NCBI GenBank assembly: GCA_003233535.1
Contig: QIMA01000462.1
Location: 1-7,174 of the forward strand
Direction of reading: 5' to 3'
DNA length: 7,174 bases
Origin: Rhodanobacteraceae bacterium
GTDB taxonomy: Bacteria; Pseudomonadota; Gammaproteobacteria; Xanthomonadales; SZUA-5
In this document: positions 1 to 5,631 of the stretch, one piece after another
How positions within the stretch are numbered: position 1 is the first letter of the stretch
Layout of the letters: each line of letters begins with the position of its first letter
The notes under the pieces: model-generated
Database searches by the model: none
The model's input: only the letters and a program-made list of their open reading frames with translations
What the model was told of the DNA's origin: nothing
Program-made: the position numbers and the translations under genes

Positions 1-1
1 G

Positions 2-289
2 CGCGTATTCCTGGCCACTTGCACTGGCTACTGGAACTGTGTGTCGCCCGGTGTACAAGGAATCAGATTAGGCAGCGCTGGACTGGGCGTATTTGCAGGC
101 TGGGCATTAACTCAGTTAATGGCGATGGGGCTGCGCTCGGAACTTTATCGACTGCCGGCCTATCTTTCTCCGGCGACGCTTAGCAGCTCGGCGATAGTGG
201 TGATCCTGGCCGCCGTGGCCGCCGCTCTGGCGATTCGACATAAGGTGGCGAAGTTGGAGCCGCTGGCGGCGTTGGGTAGCAGAGAGTAG
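2..289 (+). CDS. ABC transporter permease, FtsX/MacB type, C-terminal fragment (5' end outside window)
   Basis: The frame is open from the left edge to the TAG at 287-289, giving 95 residues. The tail matches the known end of FtsX-like permeases: a transmembrane segment (about residues 22-44, GSAGLGVFAGWALTQLMAM), then the periplasmic SELYRLPAYLSPAT stretch, a last transmembrane helix (about 64-81, rich in Ala/Val/Ile), and a cytoplasmic basic end RHKVAKLEPLAALGSRE, which resembles the usual RRRIDRLDLVAVLKTRE. Such proteins are the membrane subunits of ABC systems that move lipids, lipoproteins or small molecules, or that work mechanically at the envelope. The substrate cannot be told from this fragment. 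The first 20 residues (RVFLATCTGYWNC) fit the family only loosely, so an upstream frameshift or unusual divergence is possible. A GTG at 41 could be mistaken for a start, but homology continues upstream of it. Confidence 0.75.
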   Translation, partial: RVFLATCTGYWNCVSPGVQGIRLGSAGLGVFAGWALTQLMAMGLRSELYRLPAYLSPATLSSSAIVVILAAVAAALAIRHKVAKLEPLAALGSRE

Positions 290-396
290 TAGACAGTTGA
301 GAGCTAGGGCAAAGGGCAGGCAGAGATCCAGCCCATCTCCTGTAACTCGGCCTTGTGTGCTCTCGTTCATCCTTCCTTCTCCTTCGGAGGCTTGGC

Positions 397-810
397 TCAC
401 CCATCGCCGTCCACTTCTTCCCGCGCCGGTTCAGGCGGGCCTTTGGGCAAGGGTTCCGTTCGCCTCACCGCCCCTTCTCTTTTGAGGAACGCCGCAACGA
501 TACCGACCAGCGTCCCTCCGCCGATGACGGCACCTAGCCAGGGTTCCTCATTCACGCCAAGGTAGACAGAGCAGAACAAGCCGGTCACAGCAACACCGAA
601 AGCCATGAACTGCCCGGTCTTAGCTTCACTCACCCTTGCTCGTAGCTCTTCGTGCTCCAGCATTCTGATGTGTTTTGCGTTTTCGATCGTCGTATTCAGG
701 AGGCTGACGCCCAGCCCTTCCTGGATGTCCTCGTATGCCTGGATCATTGCCGGGGGAGGAGGGCCAGAATACTCTGCCGAGAACAGCCCGACCTCGTCCA
801 GCACTGCCAC
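397..810 (-). CDS. DUF2335 domain-containing membrane protein
   Basis: This is a 137-residue protein. Residues 12-110 have the DUF2335 layout. A proline-rich entry (EYSGPPPPAMIQAYEDIQEG) is followed by a charged, helical, probably coiled-coil stretch (about 38-66, with EHEELRARVSEAKTGQ). Two transmembrane helices follow at about 67-86 and 91-109, separated by a short loop NEEPWLG and with the glycine-rich IGGGTLVGIV in the second. The C-terminal tail (111-137) is acidic and proline-rich. The domain is known only as a predicted membrane protein and its function is not established. The start is GTG at 810, with a weak, close purine-rich site (GAAGAA, 814-819). No ATG exists upstream in frame before the stop at 877-879, and the domain begins too early for the internal Met22 to be the start. 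The gene follows the small Lys-rich gene by 61 bp on the same strand and is convergent with the permease fragment. Confidence 0.82.
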   Translation of the reverse strand: MAVLDEVGLFSAEYSGPPPPAMIQAYEDIQEGLGVSLLNTTIENAKHIRMLEHEELRARVSEAKTGQFMAFGVAVTGLFCSVYLGVNEEPWLGAVIGGGTLVGIVAAFLKREGAVRRTEPLPKGPPEPAREEVDGDG

Positions 811-871
811 AAGTTCTTCTCTGCCTACGACAACCCCTTCGGCTGGCCGCTTTTTCCTGTCTGCATCTTGA

Positions 872-1147
872 TCAGGTTAGCCGGACAATATATTTCCCCT
901 CAGGGGTTTTCTCGATGCTGACCCTCCTTACCTTCCCCTTTGCGTTCATGAAGAGGGCTTTTTGTATTTGCTCTATTTTCTTAGCCTCAAGCGGGGCTTT
1001 TTGTATTTGCTTTAACTTCTTAGCTTCAAACGTTGCTACCCACGCACGCCGCATGATGTCGTCAGACGACCGCTCGCGACCGCTCGCAAACTTGCTCTGG
1101 GGAGCAATGTCCAAAAGTCCGCCTAGTCCATGTATGAAAGCGTTCAT
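872..1147 (-). CDS. Small Lys/Gln-rich hypothetical protein with tandem 13-residue duplication
   Basis: This is a 91-residue protein of unknown function. The N-terminus (MNAFIHGLGGLLDIAP, then SSDDIMRRAW at about 27-36) has the pattern of short proteins that begin with an amphipathic or hydrophobic segment and a D-x-x-R-x-x-W motif; this resemblance is an impression and not a family assignment. Residues about 41-66 are two copies of a 13-residue unit, EAKKLKQIQKAPL and EAKKIEQIQKALF, encoded by 39-bp direct repeats. They probably form a charged helix. The C-terminus (KGKVRRVSIEKTPEGKYIVRLT) looks like a small beta hairpin. The ATG at 1147 has only a weak upstream GAGAAA, and a stop lies seven codons upstream in frame. 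The gene is probably translated ahead of the DUF2335 gene from one transcript. Local base composition is more A/T-rich than neighbouring genes because of the Lys/Gln codons. Confidence 0.6.
   Translation of the reverse strand: MNAFIHGLGGLLDIAPQSKFASGRERSSDDIMRRAWVATFEAKKLKQIQKAPLEAKKIEQIQKALFMNAKGKVRRVSIEKTPEGKYIVRLT
955..1032. repeat. 39-bp tandem direct repeat (two copies) inside the small Lys-rich gene
   Basis: Units at 955-993 and 994-1032 are head-to-tail and both start GGGCTTTTTGTATTTGCT. They differ at a few positions in the second half (CTATTTTCTTAGCCTCAAGCG against TTAACTTCTTAGCTTCAAACG). The length is a multiple of three, so the reading frame is kept and 13 residues are duplicated. 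Confidence 0.9.
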
Positions 1148-1401
1148 AGGATAATTTCTCGGGCTCTAATCCAGTGATTTCAAGGGCAAGTCGAGTAGGG
1201 GGAGGGGGACGCGCCAACGAAAGAGCCGGCACACCGCAACTGTAGTGGTCCAACGATAGCGCTCCTCCCTCATCAGCAGCGAAGTCTCGTATACAACTTG
1301 CGCAATAGCCGAGACCAGGGCAAAAGCTGCCGGTTCATCGGATGGACGATTTGCACGCCGACGCACTTAGCGCGTCGGCGTTGCCGATTTGAATCGTCGC
1401 G
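1148..1401. other. Intergenic region without a supported gene
   Basis: These 254 bp lie upstream of the small Lys-rich gene and downstream of the PEP mutase-family gene, both on the - strand. The region should hold the promoter of the former, but I see no convincing -35/-10 pair. A long - strand reading frame starts with GTG inside the hairpin at 1355-1381; its composition (Arg/Leu-rich, no domain, no ribosome site) argues against a gene. Apart from the hairpin I see nothing else. Confidence 0.5.
1355..1381 (-). terminator. Strong hairpin downstream of the PEP mutase-family gene, terminator-like
   Basis: Arms ACGCCGACGC (1355-1364) and GCGTCGGCGT (1372-1381) form a perfect 10-bp, GC-rich stem with a 7-nt loop. 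It begins 20 bp after the stop of the - strand gene ending at 1402. There is no T-run after the stem on either strand, so it may be a non-canonical terminator or an mRNA 3'-end protector rather than a classical intrinsic terminator. Confidence 0.5.
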
Positions 1402-2214
1402 TTAGCGCTTCGATTTGCCTCGGTCCATCAAGCTCTCGACTTCGCCACCGCTGATCGAATCAGCTAGGCAGCCGAAATCACCCTGCTCAAACAACGACAG
1501 GGCGCAGTCGCGGATCGCCCGATGGGTCACTCGCGCCAAGCTCGCACCCAAGCTAACTCGGGCCACGCCTGCTTCGGCAAAGTCACTCAAACGATGATTC
1601 ACCAGGGGTCCGGCGGCTAAGGCATTCACCGGCGCCTTCACCGCAGCGCAGATCCGGGCCAAATCGTCGATAGAACCCGGCACCGGCACGAAAAGCACAT
1701 CGGCACCGGCCTGCTCGTAGGCGCGCAATCGGCGGATGGCCTCGTCCAGATCGTAGCGACCGTACATTACGCCATCGGCGCGAGCGGTCAGTACGAAGTC
1801 GGTCTTTGCGCTCCGCGCAGCGGCAACTGCGGCCTCGACGCGCGCAACCGCCACGTCGAAGGCGTAAGGCTGCGTGCTCGGTAGATTGATGTCCTCGATG
1901 CTGGCACCCGCCACGCCGGCATCAATCGCCGCGCTGATGGTGGCGGCAACCCCATCGGCATCGCTGGCGTAGCCGTTTTCGAAGTCGCCGCTGACCGGCA
2001 CCTTCACCGCGGCCGCAAGCGCACCGGCGTGCGCAATGGCCTGCTCGCCGCTGACCTCGCCCAGGTCATGCAGACCGATGGTGAACGCGTGCGCAGCCGA
2101 CGATGTGGCAATGGCCTTAGCGCCCAATGCGGCAAGCATTTGGGCTGAGCCTAAGTCCCAGGCGTTGGCCATGATGAAAGGGTTGCCGGGTACGTGGAGA
2201 TCGCGAAAGTTCAT
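1402..2214 (-). CDS. Isocitrate lyase/phosphoenolpyruvate mutase family protein
   Basis: This 270-residue protein spans the whole single-domain TIM barrel of the PEP mutase/isocitrate lyase superfamily, at the usual length. Visible landmarks are NAWDLGSAQ (17-25) at the first strand, GDFENGYA (76-83), the equivalent of the Mg/substrate-binding acidic motif, GASIEDIN (103-110) with the metal-linked Glu-Asp pair, and LTARAD (142-147) with the substrate-phosphate or carboxylate Arg145. The Lys-Lys-Cys-Gly-His signature of true (methyl)isocitrate lyases is absent. The protein therefore belongs to the broad subgroup that cleaves or forms C-C or C-P bonds in small alpha-oxyacids (oxaloacetate- or PEP-type substrates), and the exact reaction cannot be assigned. 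It has no signal peptide and is cytosolic. The ATG at 2214 has an AGGA site seven bases upstream. The GST gene lies upstream on the same strand, but terminator-like hairpins between them suggest at least partly separate transcription. Confidence 0.88.
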   Translation of the reverse strand: MNFRDLHVPGNPFIMANAWDLGSAQMLAALGAKAIATSSAAHAFTIGLHDLGEVSGEQAIAHAGALAAAVKVPVSGDFENGYASDADGVAATISAAIDAGVAGASIEDINLPSTQPYAFDVAVARVEAAVAAARSAKTDFVLTARADGVMYGRYDLDEAIRRLRAYEQAGADVLFVPVPGSIDDLARICAAVKAPVNALAAGPLVNHRLSDFAEAGVARVSLGASLARVTHRAIRDCALSLFEQGDFGCLADSISGGEVESLMDRGKSKR

Positions 2215-2257
2215 GAGTGGGTCCTAGTAGAAGGGGCTGAAGAGGAAAAAGAGCATA

Positions 2258-2273
2258 GGGCCCAGAAGGGCCC
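2258..2273 (-). terminator. Probable intrinsic terminator between GST and PEP mutase-family genes
   Basis: GGGCCC, loop AGAA, GGGCCC form a perfect 6-bp stem. Read on the - strand, it is followed after seven bases by a run of five T (2250-2246). The T-run is slightly far from the stem, so termination may be incomplete. It would end GST transcripts about 115 bases after the GST stop. Confidence 0.45.
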
Positions 2274-2353
2274 CGTTGCCGAAACGATAACTGGGAGCGA
2301 TCGCTGTTGCTGGCGATTTTCGGAAGCCATAGCGAGATCGTGTTGTTGCGTGG

Positions 2354-2379
2354 GCGGCGGCCAGCTTGCCGGCCGCCGC
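2354..2379 (-). terminator. GC-rich hairpin directly after the GST stop
   Basis: Arms GCGGCGGCC (2354-2362) and GGCCGCCGC (2371-2379) form a perfect 9-bp stem with an 8-nt loop, eight bases after the GST stop codon. No T-run follows on the - strand, so it is better seen as an mRNA 3'-end stabiliser or the upper half of a two-hairpin terminator together with the stem at 2258-2273. Confidence 0.4.
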
Positions 2380-2386
2380 GCTAGGC

Positions 2387-3034
2387 TCAAATATCCACCA
2401 CCTCAGAGACCCAAGATTCGGCTTTTCCCGCCGCCTCCCACTGCTGCCACGCCGGCAGCTCTCGGATCGCGGCCATATAGCGCTGGGTGCCCGGCCTAGT
2501 CTCGATCGCATAGACCTCGAAGCGGTTCACAACCGGCGCATACATCGCGTCGGCAATGCTGAACTCGCCGAACAGAAATGGCCCGCCGTAACGCTGCAAA
2601 CAATCGGCCCACAGCGTTTGTATGCGTTCAATGTCGACCTGCGCTTGCGCACTAAGATCCACCGCGCTAGGCCGCCGATTCATGTTCATCGGGCATTCGC
2701 CGCGCAGGGCGGGGAATCCGCTATGCATCTCGGCGCTGATCGACCGAGCATGTGCCCGCTGCTGCGGGTCATTGGGCCATAGTCCAGTTTCCGGGTAGCG
2801 CTCGGCCAGGGTTTCCAGGATCGCTAGCGAATCCCACACGGTTTGTTCGCCTAGCACCATCACCGGCACTTTCTTAGTCGGCGAAAACTCCCAGAAGTGG
2901 GCGTGATTGGTGCTGTGATCGAAGCACGAAAGCTCCTCAATGAAGTCGATCTGTTTGACCTTCAGCGCCAGCCACGGGCGCAGTGACCAGGACGAGTACT
3001 TCTTGTTGGCGATGATTAGCTTGGGTGTGCTCAT
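2387..3034 (-). CDS. Glutathione S-transferase family protein
   Basis: This is a 215-residue cytosolic GST of normal length. The N-terminal thioredoxin-like domain (about 1-80) carries YSSWSLRPW at 13-21, where a Ser (Ser14/Ser15) is the likely thiolate-stabilising residue, as in the SSC motif of zeta-class enzymes. It also has the cis-proline pair Val56-Pro57 and Asp68-Ser69, which bind the gamma-glutamyl part of glutathione. The all-helical C-terminal domain (about 90-215) includes SAEMHSGFPALR (100-111) and the folding N-cap box FSIAD (158-162). Members conjugate glutathione to electrophiles, reduce peroxides or isomerise substrates; which applies here cannot be read from sequence. The ATG at 3034 has AGGAG six bases upstream. 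The gene lies 202 bp after the exporter gene on the same strand, and that gap is bracketed by an inverted repeat that touches the GST ribosome site. Confidence 0.92.
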   Translation of the reverse strand: MSTPKLIIANKKYSSWSLRPWLALKVKQIDFIEELSCFDHSTNHAHFWEFSPTKKVPVMVLGEQTVWDSLAILETLAERYPETGLWPNDPQQRAHARSISAEMHSGFPALRGECPMNMNRRPSAVDLSAQAQVDIERIQTLWADCLQRYGGPFLFGEFSIADAMYAPVVNRFEVYAIETRPGTQRYMAAIRELPAWQQWEAAGKAESWVSEVVDI

Positions 3035-3044
3035 GTCGTGCTCC

Positions 3045-3239
3045 TAGCCCGGATATTTCGTAATCTTCGTCGCGAGGGCGTTGAGATGGTGTCGTGGTGT
3101 GGTCCGCGGACTGGAGAGCCGCGAAGGCGTGTGAGCCGCGTAGCGGTGGTTTCATACGTCGAGCCGATCGTAGGGAGCAGATCGCGCCACGGCGCCAAGA
3201 TCGGCGGCCGCAGCAGAAGTTTATGAAATAACCGGGCTA
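3045..3239. repeat. 195-bp element bounded by 24-bp imperfect inverted repeats
   Basis: The left arm 3045-3068 (starting TAGCCCGGATATTTC) and right arm 3216-3239 (ending GAAATAACCGGGCTA) are inverted copies matching at 21 of 24 positions, with 147 bp between them. The inside holds further self-complementary pieces, such as GCCGATC (3163-3169) with GATCGGC (3199-3205). The right arm contains the stop codon of the exporter gene (3237-3239), and the left arm shares one base with the GST Shine-Dalgarno (3041-3045). It could be a miniature non-autonomous mobile element, an RNA control structure, or a processing site. No target-site duplication is apparent at the ends. I see no supported gene inside it. 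Confidence 0.7.
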
Positions 3240-4193
3240 ACAGGATTGGGCGCAGGCTTTGGCGCGTGTGGGGCGAGTGAGTAGGCGCTGCAAGCGACCG
3301 TCCAGGACGGCCAAGCCGACGAAGATCAGCAGCATGCCGAGCACGTGGCTGGTATGCAGCTGTTCGCCTAGTAGAAGCGTGCTCAAGGCGATGGCGCTAA
3401 TCGGAATCAAGAACGTCACTAGCGACAAATTGGTGGCGCCGCCGCGGTCGAGGATGCGGAAGAACAGCACGTAGGCCAACGCCGTGGACAGCAAACCCAA
3501 CCCCAGCACCGCGCTGATCGTGGGCAATGACGGTACCGCCAGCTGCCAGGGCTGTTCCACGACCAAGGCGATCGGCAACATCATCACGCTGGTTGCGCTG
3601 ACCTGGCCGAAGGCGATGATCAGCGGTGGTAGCCCGAAGGGCTTGAAGCTGCGTCCATAGACGGTGGCAAAGGCGTAAGAAAGTGAGGCAACCAAGCAGG
3701 CCGCCATCGCTGCAAGCCAGAGCCAGTCGTGACCGCTGCGCAGGTCCAAGCCGATCATCACCGTCACTCCTAGCACGCCGAAACCCACGCCCACGCTCTT
3801 GGCCGGGGTAATTCGCTCGTCGCTGGTGGCCGCGTGGGCAACCAGCACGGTGAACACCGGGACCACCGCGGTGAGGATCGACGCCAGCCCACCGCCGATG
3901 TGGGTTTGTCCCCAGAACAGCAGACTGAAGGGGATCAGGTTGTTGATTGCGCCGAGGATGAAGAAGCGCTTCCACAGCTGCGCCGAGGCCGGAATCCGAT
4001 GGCCTAGCATGCGCGCGATGACGCCCAGCGCCACCGCGGCAATCGCTACGCGCAGCAGCACTAGCAGCAGTGGGCCCACCTCAGCCAGAGCCACTTTGGC
4101 GAAGAAAAACGAACCGCCCCAGAGCACCGATAAGATCATCAGCATCACCCATTCGGGGCGACCCATGCGCAGGGTTTGGATACTCGGTTGCAT
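3237..4193 (-). CDS. EamA-family (DMT superfamily) membrane transporter
   Basis: This 318-residue protein shows the two tandem five-helix EamA repeats of drug/metabolite transporters. Helices are at roughly 14-34, 38-60, 75-96, 100-121 and 131-149 (repeat 1), and 157-178, 188-211, 224-244, 256-276 and 281-298 (repeat 2). Hallmarks are the first-helix ILSVLWGGSFFFAKVAL, NLIPFSLLFWGQTHIGGGLASILTAVVPVFTVL in repeat 1, and the matching STALAYVLFFRILDRGGATNLSLVTFLIPISAI with LLGEQL in repeat 2. Family members are inner-membrane exporters of amino acids, metabolites or toxic compounds; the substrate is unknown. The ATG at 4193 has AAGGAGA with five bases of spacing. The gene is divergent from the FtrA-like regulator across a 140-bp control region, the classical layout for a regulator and its target. 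The GST gene follows on the same strand. Confidence 0.92.
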   Translation of the reverse strand: MQPSIQTLRMGRPEWVMLMILSVLWGGSFFFAKVALAEVGPLLLVLLRVAIAAVALGVIARMLGHRIPASAQLWKRFFILGAINNLIPFSLLFWGQTHIGGGLASILTAVVPVFTVLVAHAATSDERITPAKSVGVGFGVLGVTVMIGLDLRSGHDWLWLAAMAACLVASLSYAFATVYGRSFKPFGLPPLIIAFGQVSATSVMMLPIALVVEQPWQLAVPSLPTISAVLGLGLLSTALAYVLFFRILDRGGATNLSLVTFLIPISAIALSTLLLGEQLHTSHVLGMLLIFVGLAVLDGRLQRLLTRPTRAKACAQSC

Positions 4194-4231
4194 GACATTC
4201 TCCTTGGCTAGTGAAAGCCGAATTTGTGCCG

Positions 4232-4316
4232 TTTGTGGCGTGAATGTTATTGTTCACTACAAATACGCCATAAATAGCGGCATAATCGTCAAACACCGAT
4301 CCATTTACGCCATTCG
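4232..4316. promoter_or_regulatory. Putative operator array in the divergent exporter/regulator promoter region
   Basis: Three similar sites share an ACGCCA core. Site A on the - strand is ATTCACGCCACAAA (4245-4232), site B on the + strand is AAATACGCCATAAA (4261-4274), and site C on the + strand is ATTTACGCCATTCG (4303-4316). B and C are direct repeats 42 bp apart, four helical turns. An inverted repeat GTGAA-N8-TTCAC (4240-4257) overlaps site A. A -10-like CATAAT (4281-4286) on the + strand lacks a good -35, and site B sits between the two positions while site C would lie just past the transcription start. AraC-type proteins bind such repeats, so autoregulation plus control of the exporter is likely. 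The binding partner is inferred. Confidence 0.55.
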
Positions 4317-4333
4317 CAATCACGAGAGTACGC

Positions 4334-5290
4334 ATGAGACACCTCATCGCCGCACCGGTCTTCAACCACATTCCCGCCTTCGAGTACGCCAGCGCGCGGG
4401 AGATACTGGGCCGAGATCGAACCGAGCTCAGCCCCGACTGGTATGAGTTCTTAACCTGTCGATTGGCGCCGGGGCGGATCTACTGCAGCCACGGCATGGA
4501 GTTCCACCCCGAAGGTGACCTAAGTGATCTGCGCCGCGCCGACACCATCTTGATCTCCGGCTGGGCTGATCCGCTGGTGCGACCGGCAGAAAACTTCATC
4601 ACGGAGCTCCAGCAAGCGCATCAGCGCGGCGCACGTCTGGTTAGCATCTGTACCGGCGCGTTTGCGCTCGCCCACGCCGGCTTACTTGATGGACGCTTGG
4701 CAACCACGCACTGGCTGCATACGCAAAAAATGCGCGAGCGCTTCCCGCAAGTGCAGATTCGGGAAAACGCGATCTACACCCGTGACGACAGCGCCGCACC
4801 GATCTACACCTCGGCCGGAGCAGCCGCTGGACTGGACCTTTGCCTAGCGCTGATCCGCGAAGACTTTGGTGTCGCGATCGCCAATTCGGTGGCTCGGCGA
4901 ATGGTCTCACCGGCGCACCGTGAAGGCGGCCAAGCGCAGTATGTGGAAGCCGCGCACGGCAAGACCGACGACGATACCTTCGCGCCGGTGCTGCAGTGGC
5001 TGGCTACGCACTGCACCGAGGACTTGGCGATCGACCAGGCGGCCAAGCGCTTTGGCTATTCGCTGCGCACCTTCCAGCGCCGCTTTAAGGAGCTGACCAA
5101 CCTCAGCCCACACCAGTGGCTCACCGATCAGCGCGTGGGGCGCGCGCGGGAGCTGCTGGAAAGTTCGGATCTAAGCATTGAGCAGATCGCCAGCCAGTCG
5201 GGTCTGGGTACGGCGGCGAACTTGCGCAAACGTTTGGGCCGCTGCCTGCAAACCACGCCGCGCGCCTATCGGAGCACGTTTAAGGCTTGA
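4334..5290 (+). CDS. ftrA: FtrA/GlxA-type transcriptional regulator (DJ-1/PfpI domain plus AraC HTH)
   Basis: This 318-residue cytosolic regulator has the normal FtrA length. Residues 1-190 form a DJ-1/PfpI-like domain with RRADTILISGWADP (67-80), the nucleophile elbow SICTGAFALA centred on Cys106, ATTHW (123-127), YTSAGAAAGLDLCL (158-171) and the family tail HREGGQAQY (195-203). Residues about 215-318 are an AraC/XylS DNA-binding domain. Its first helix-turn-helix lies around LAIDQAAKRFGYSLRTFQRRF (231-251), and the second around LSIEQIASQSGLGTAANLRKRL (280-301). In this family the DJ-1-like part is thought to sense a small molecule rather than act as a protease. The ATG at 4334 has GAGAG (4324-4328) five bases upstream. 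It is divergent from the EamA exporter and probably controls it and itself through the ACGCCA sites. The name ftrA reflects family similarity only; the regulated compound is unknown. Confidence 0.9.
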   Translation: MRHLIAAPVFNHIPAFEYASAREILGRDRTELSPDWYEFLTCRLAPGRIYCSHGMEFHPEGDLSDLRRADTILISGWADPLVRPAENFITELQQAHQRGARLVSICTGAFALAHAGLLDGRLATTHWLHTQKMRERFPQVQIRENAIYTRDDSAAPIYTSAGAAAGLDLCLALIREDFGVAIANSVARRMVSPAHREGGQAQYVEAAHGKTDDDTFAPVLQWLATHCTEDLAIDQAAKRFGYSLRTFQRRFKELTNLSPHQWLTDQRVGRARELLESSDLSIEQIASQSGLGTAANLRKRLGRCLQTTPRAYRSTFKA

Positions 5291-5343
5291 GCTGGCGGAT
5301 CAGCTCTGCGCTGGCCTTGCTTCTGCGCATTGACAAGCCACAA

Positions 5344-5437
5344 GCGCCTTCCGGTTTTTGGAAGGAGCGTGCCTGCACGCGAATGGTCTCACCATACCGC
5401 CGAGCGCAACGTTTTCGCGAGCAAATCGCTCCTACGA
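5344..5437. repeat. REP-like inverted doublet (GTAGGAGCG-type short palindromic repeats)
   Basis: The first unit, 5361-5383 on the + strand, reads GAAGGAGCG, then hairpin GCGTGC/GCACGC (5367-5380), then CGCGAA. The second unit, 5414-5435 on the - strand, reads GTAGGAGCG, a short imperfect stem, then CGCGAA. The units face each other about 30 bp apart, so AGGAGCG pairs with CGCTCCT and CGCGAA with TTCGCG. An extra hairpin, CCTTCC/GGAAGG (5347-5365), abuts the first unit. The layout matches the REP/BIME elements spread through intergenic regions by RAYT transposases in Pseudomonas and Xanthomonadales. No RAYT gene is in the window. Confidence 0.6.
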
Positions 5438-5586
5438 TCATGCAGCCGGCATCCGAGCCCAATCGCCAAAACTGCCAACCGCGTCCGTGTTTTCCACCAA
5501 TGAGAGCGGTTTTGGTGGCCGGATGTCGCATTTGCCCTACTTCCTCGTGTTGGTCAGTAACACCCGAGAAATCGCGTGTCTGAAAC

Positions 5587-5603
5587 GGGTCCAATCCGGA
5601 CCC
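5587..5603 (+). promoter_or_regulatory. Leader hairpin upstream of the small secreted-protein gene
   Basis: GGGTCC, loop AATCC, GGACCC form a perfect 6-bp stem ending 17 bases before the GAGGA ribosome site (5621-5625). If the transcript starts upstream of it, the hairpin sits in the leader and could affect mRNA stability or translation. No T-run follows, so a terminator is unlikely. Confidence 0.3.
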
Positions 5604-5631
5604 ACCAACTCGCAAACTACGAGGAACCACC

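Larger units (their letters stand above)
5291..5631. other. 341-bp non-coding region between the regulator and the secreted-protein operon
   Basis: The region holds the REP-like pair (5344-5437) and a 7-bp hairpin CCACCAA/TTGGTGG (5494-5500 and 5512-5518). A 6-bp hairpin GGGTCC/GGACCC (5587-5592 and 5598-5603) lies 17 bases before the ribosome site of the next gene. It must contain the promoter of that operon, but no convincing -35/-10 pair stands out; TTGCCC around 5532 followed by CAGTAA is the best weak candidate. Reading frames on both strands here show no domain or ribosome site. Confidence 0.55.

Noticed and set aside
811..876. Open frame upstream of the DUF2335 GTG, possible fusion with the small gene by frameshift
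   Set aside because: The two frames overlap by only a few bases at 872-876 and no slippery sequence is present, so separate genes are the simpler reading.
1062..1253. 63-codon - strand frame overlapping the start of the small Lys-rich gene
   Set aside because: It overlaps the better-supported gene in another frame and has no ribosome site or domain-like pattern.
1166..1366. 66-codon - strand frame in the gap before the small Lys-rich gene
   Set aside because: Its GTG start lies inside the 1355-1381 hairpin, there is no ribosome site, and the product is Arg/Leu-rich with no recognisable domain.
3038..3226. 62-codon + strand frame in the exporter-GST gap
   Set aside because: It lies wholly within the inverted-repeat element, is Arg/Ser-rich, antisense to the flanking genes and lacks a domain.
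3397..3975. Long 192-codon - strand frame inside the EamA gene
   Set aside because: It is a shadow of the exporter in another frame; the Arg/Gly/His-rich product is typical of GC-rich out-of-frame reading, while the EamA frame shows two clear transporter repeats.
5289..5306. GAGCT/AGCTC hairpin overlapping the regulator stop, considered as terminator
   Set aside because: The stem is only five base pairs with no T-run, too weak to call.
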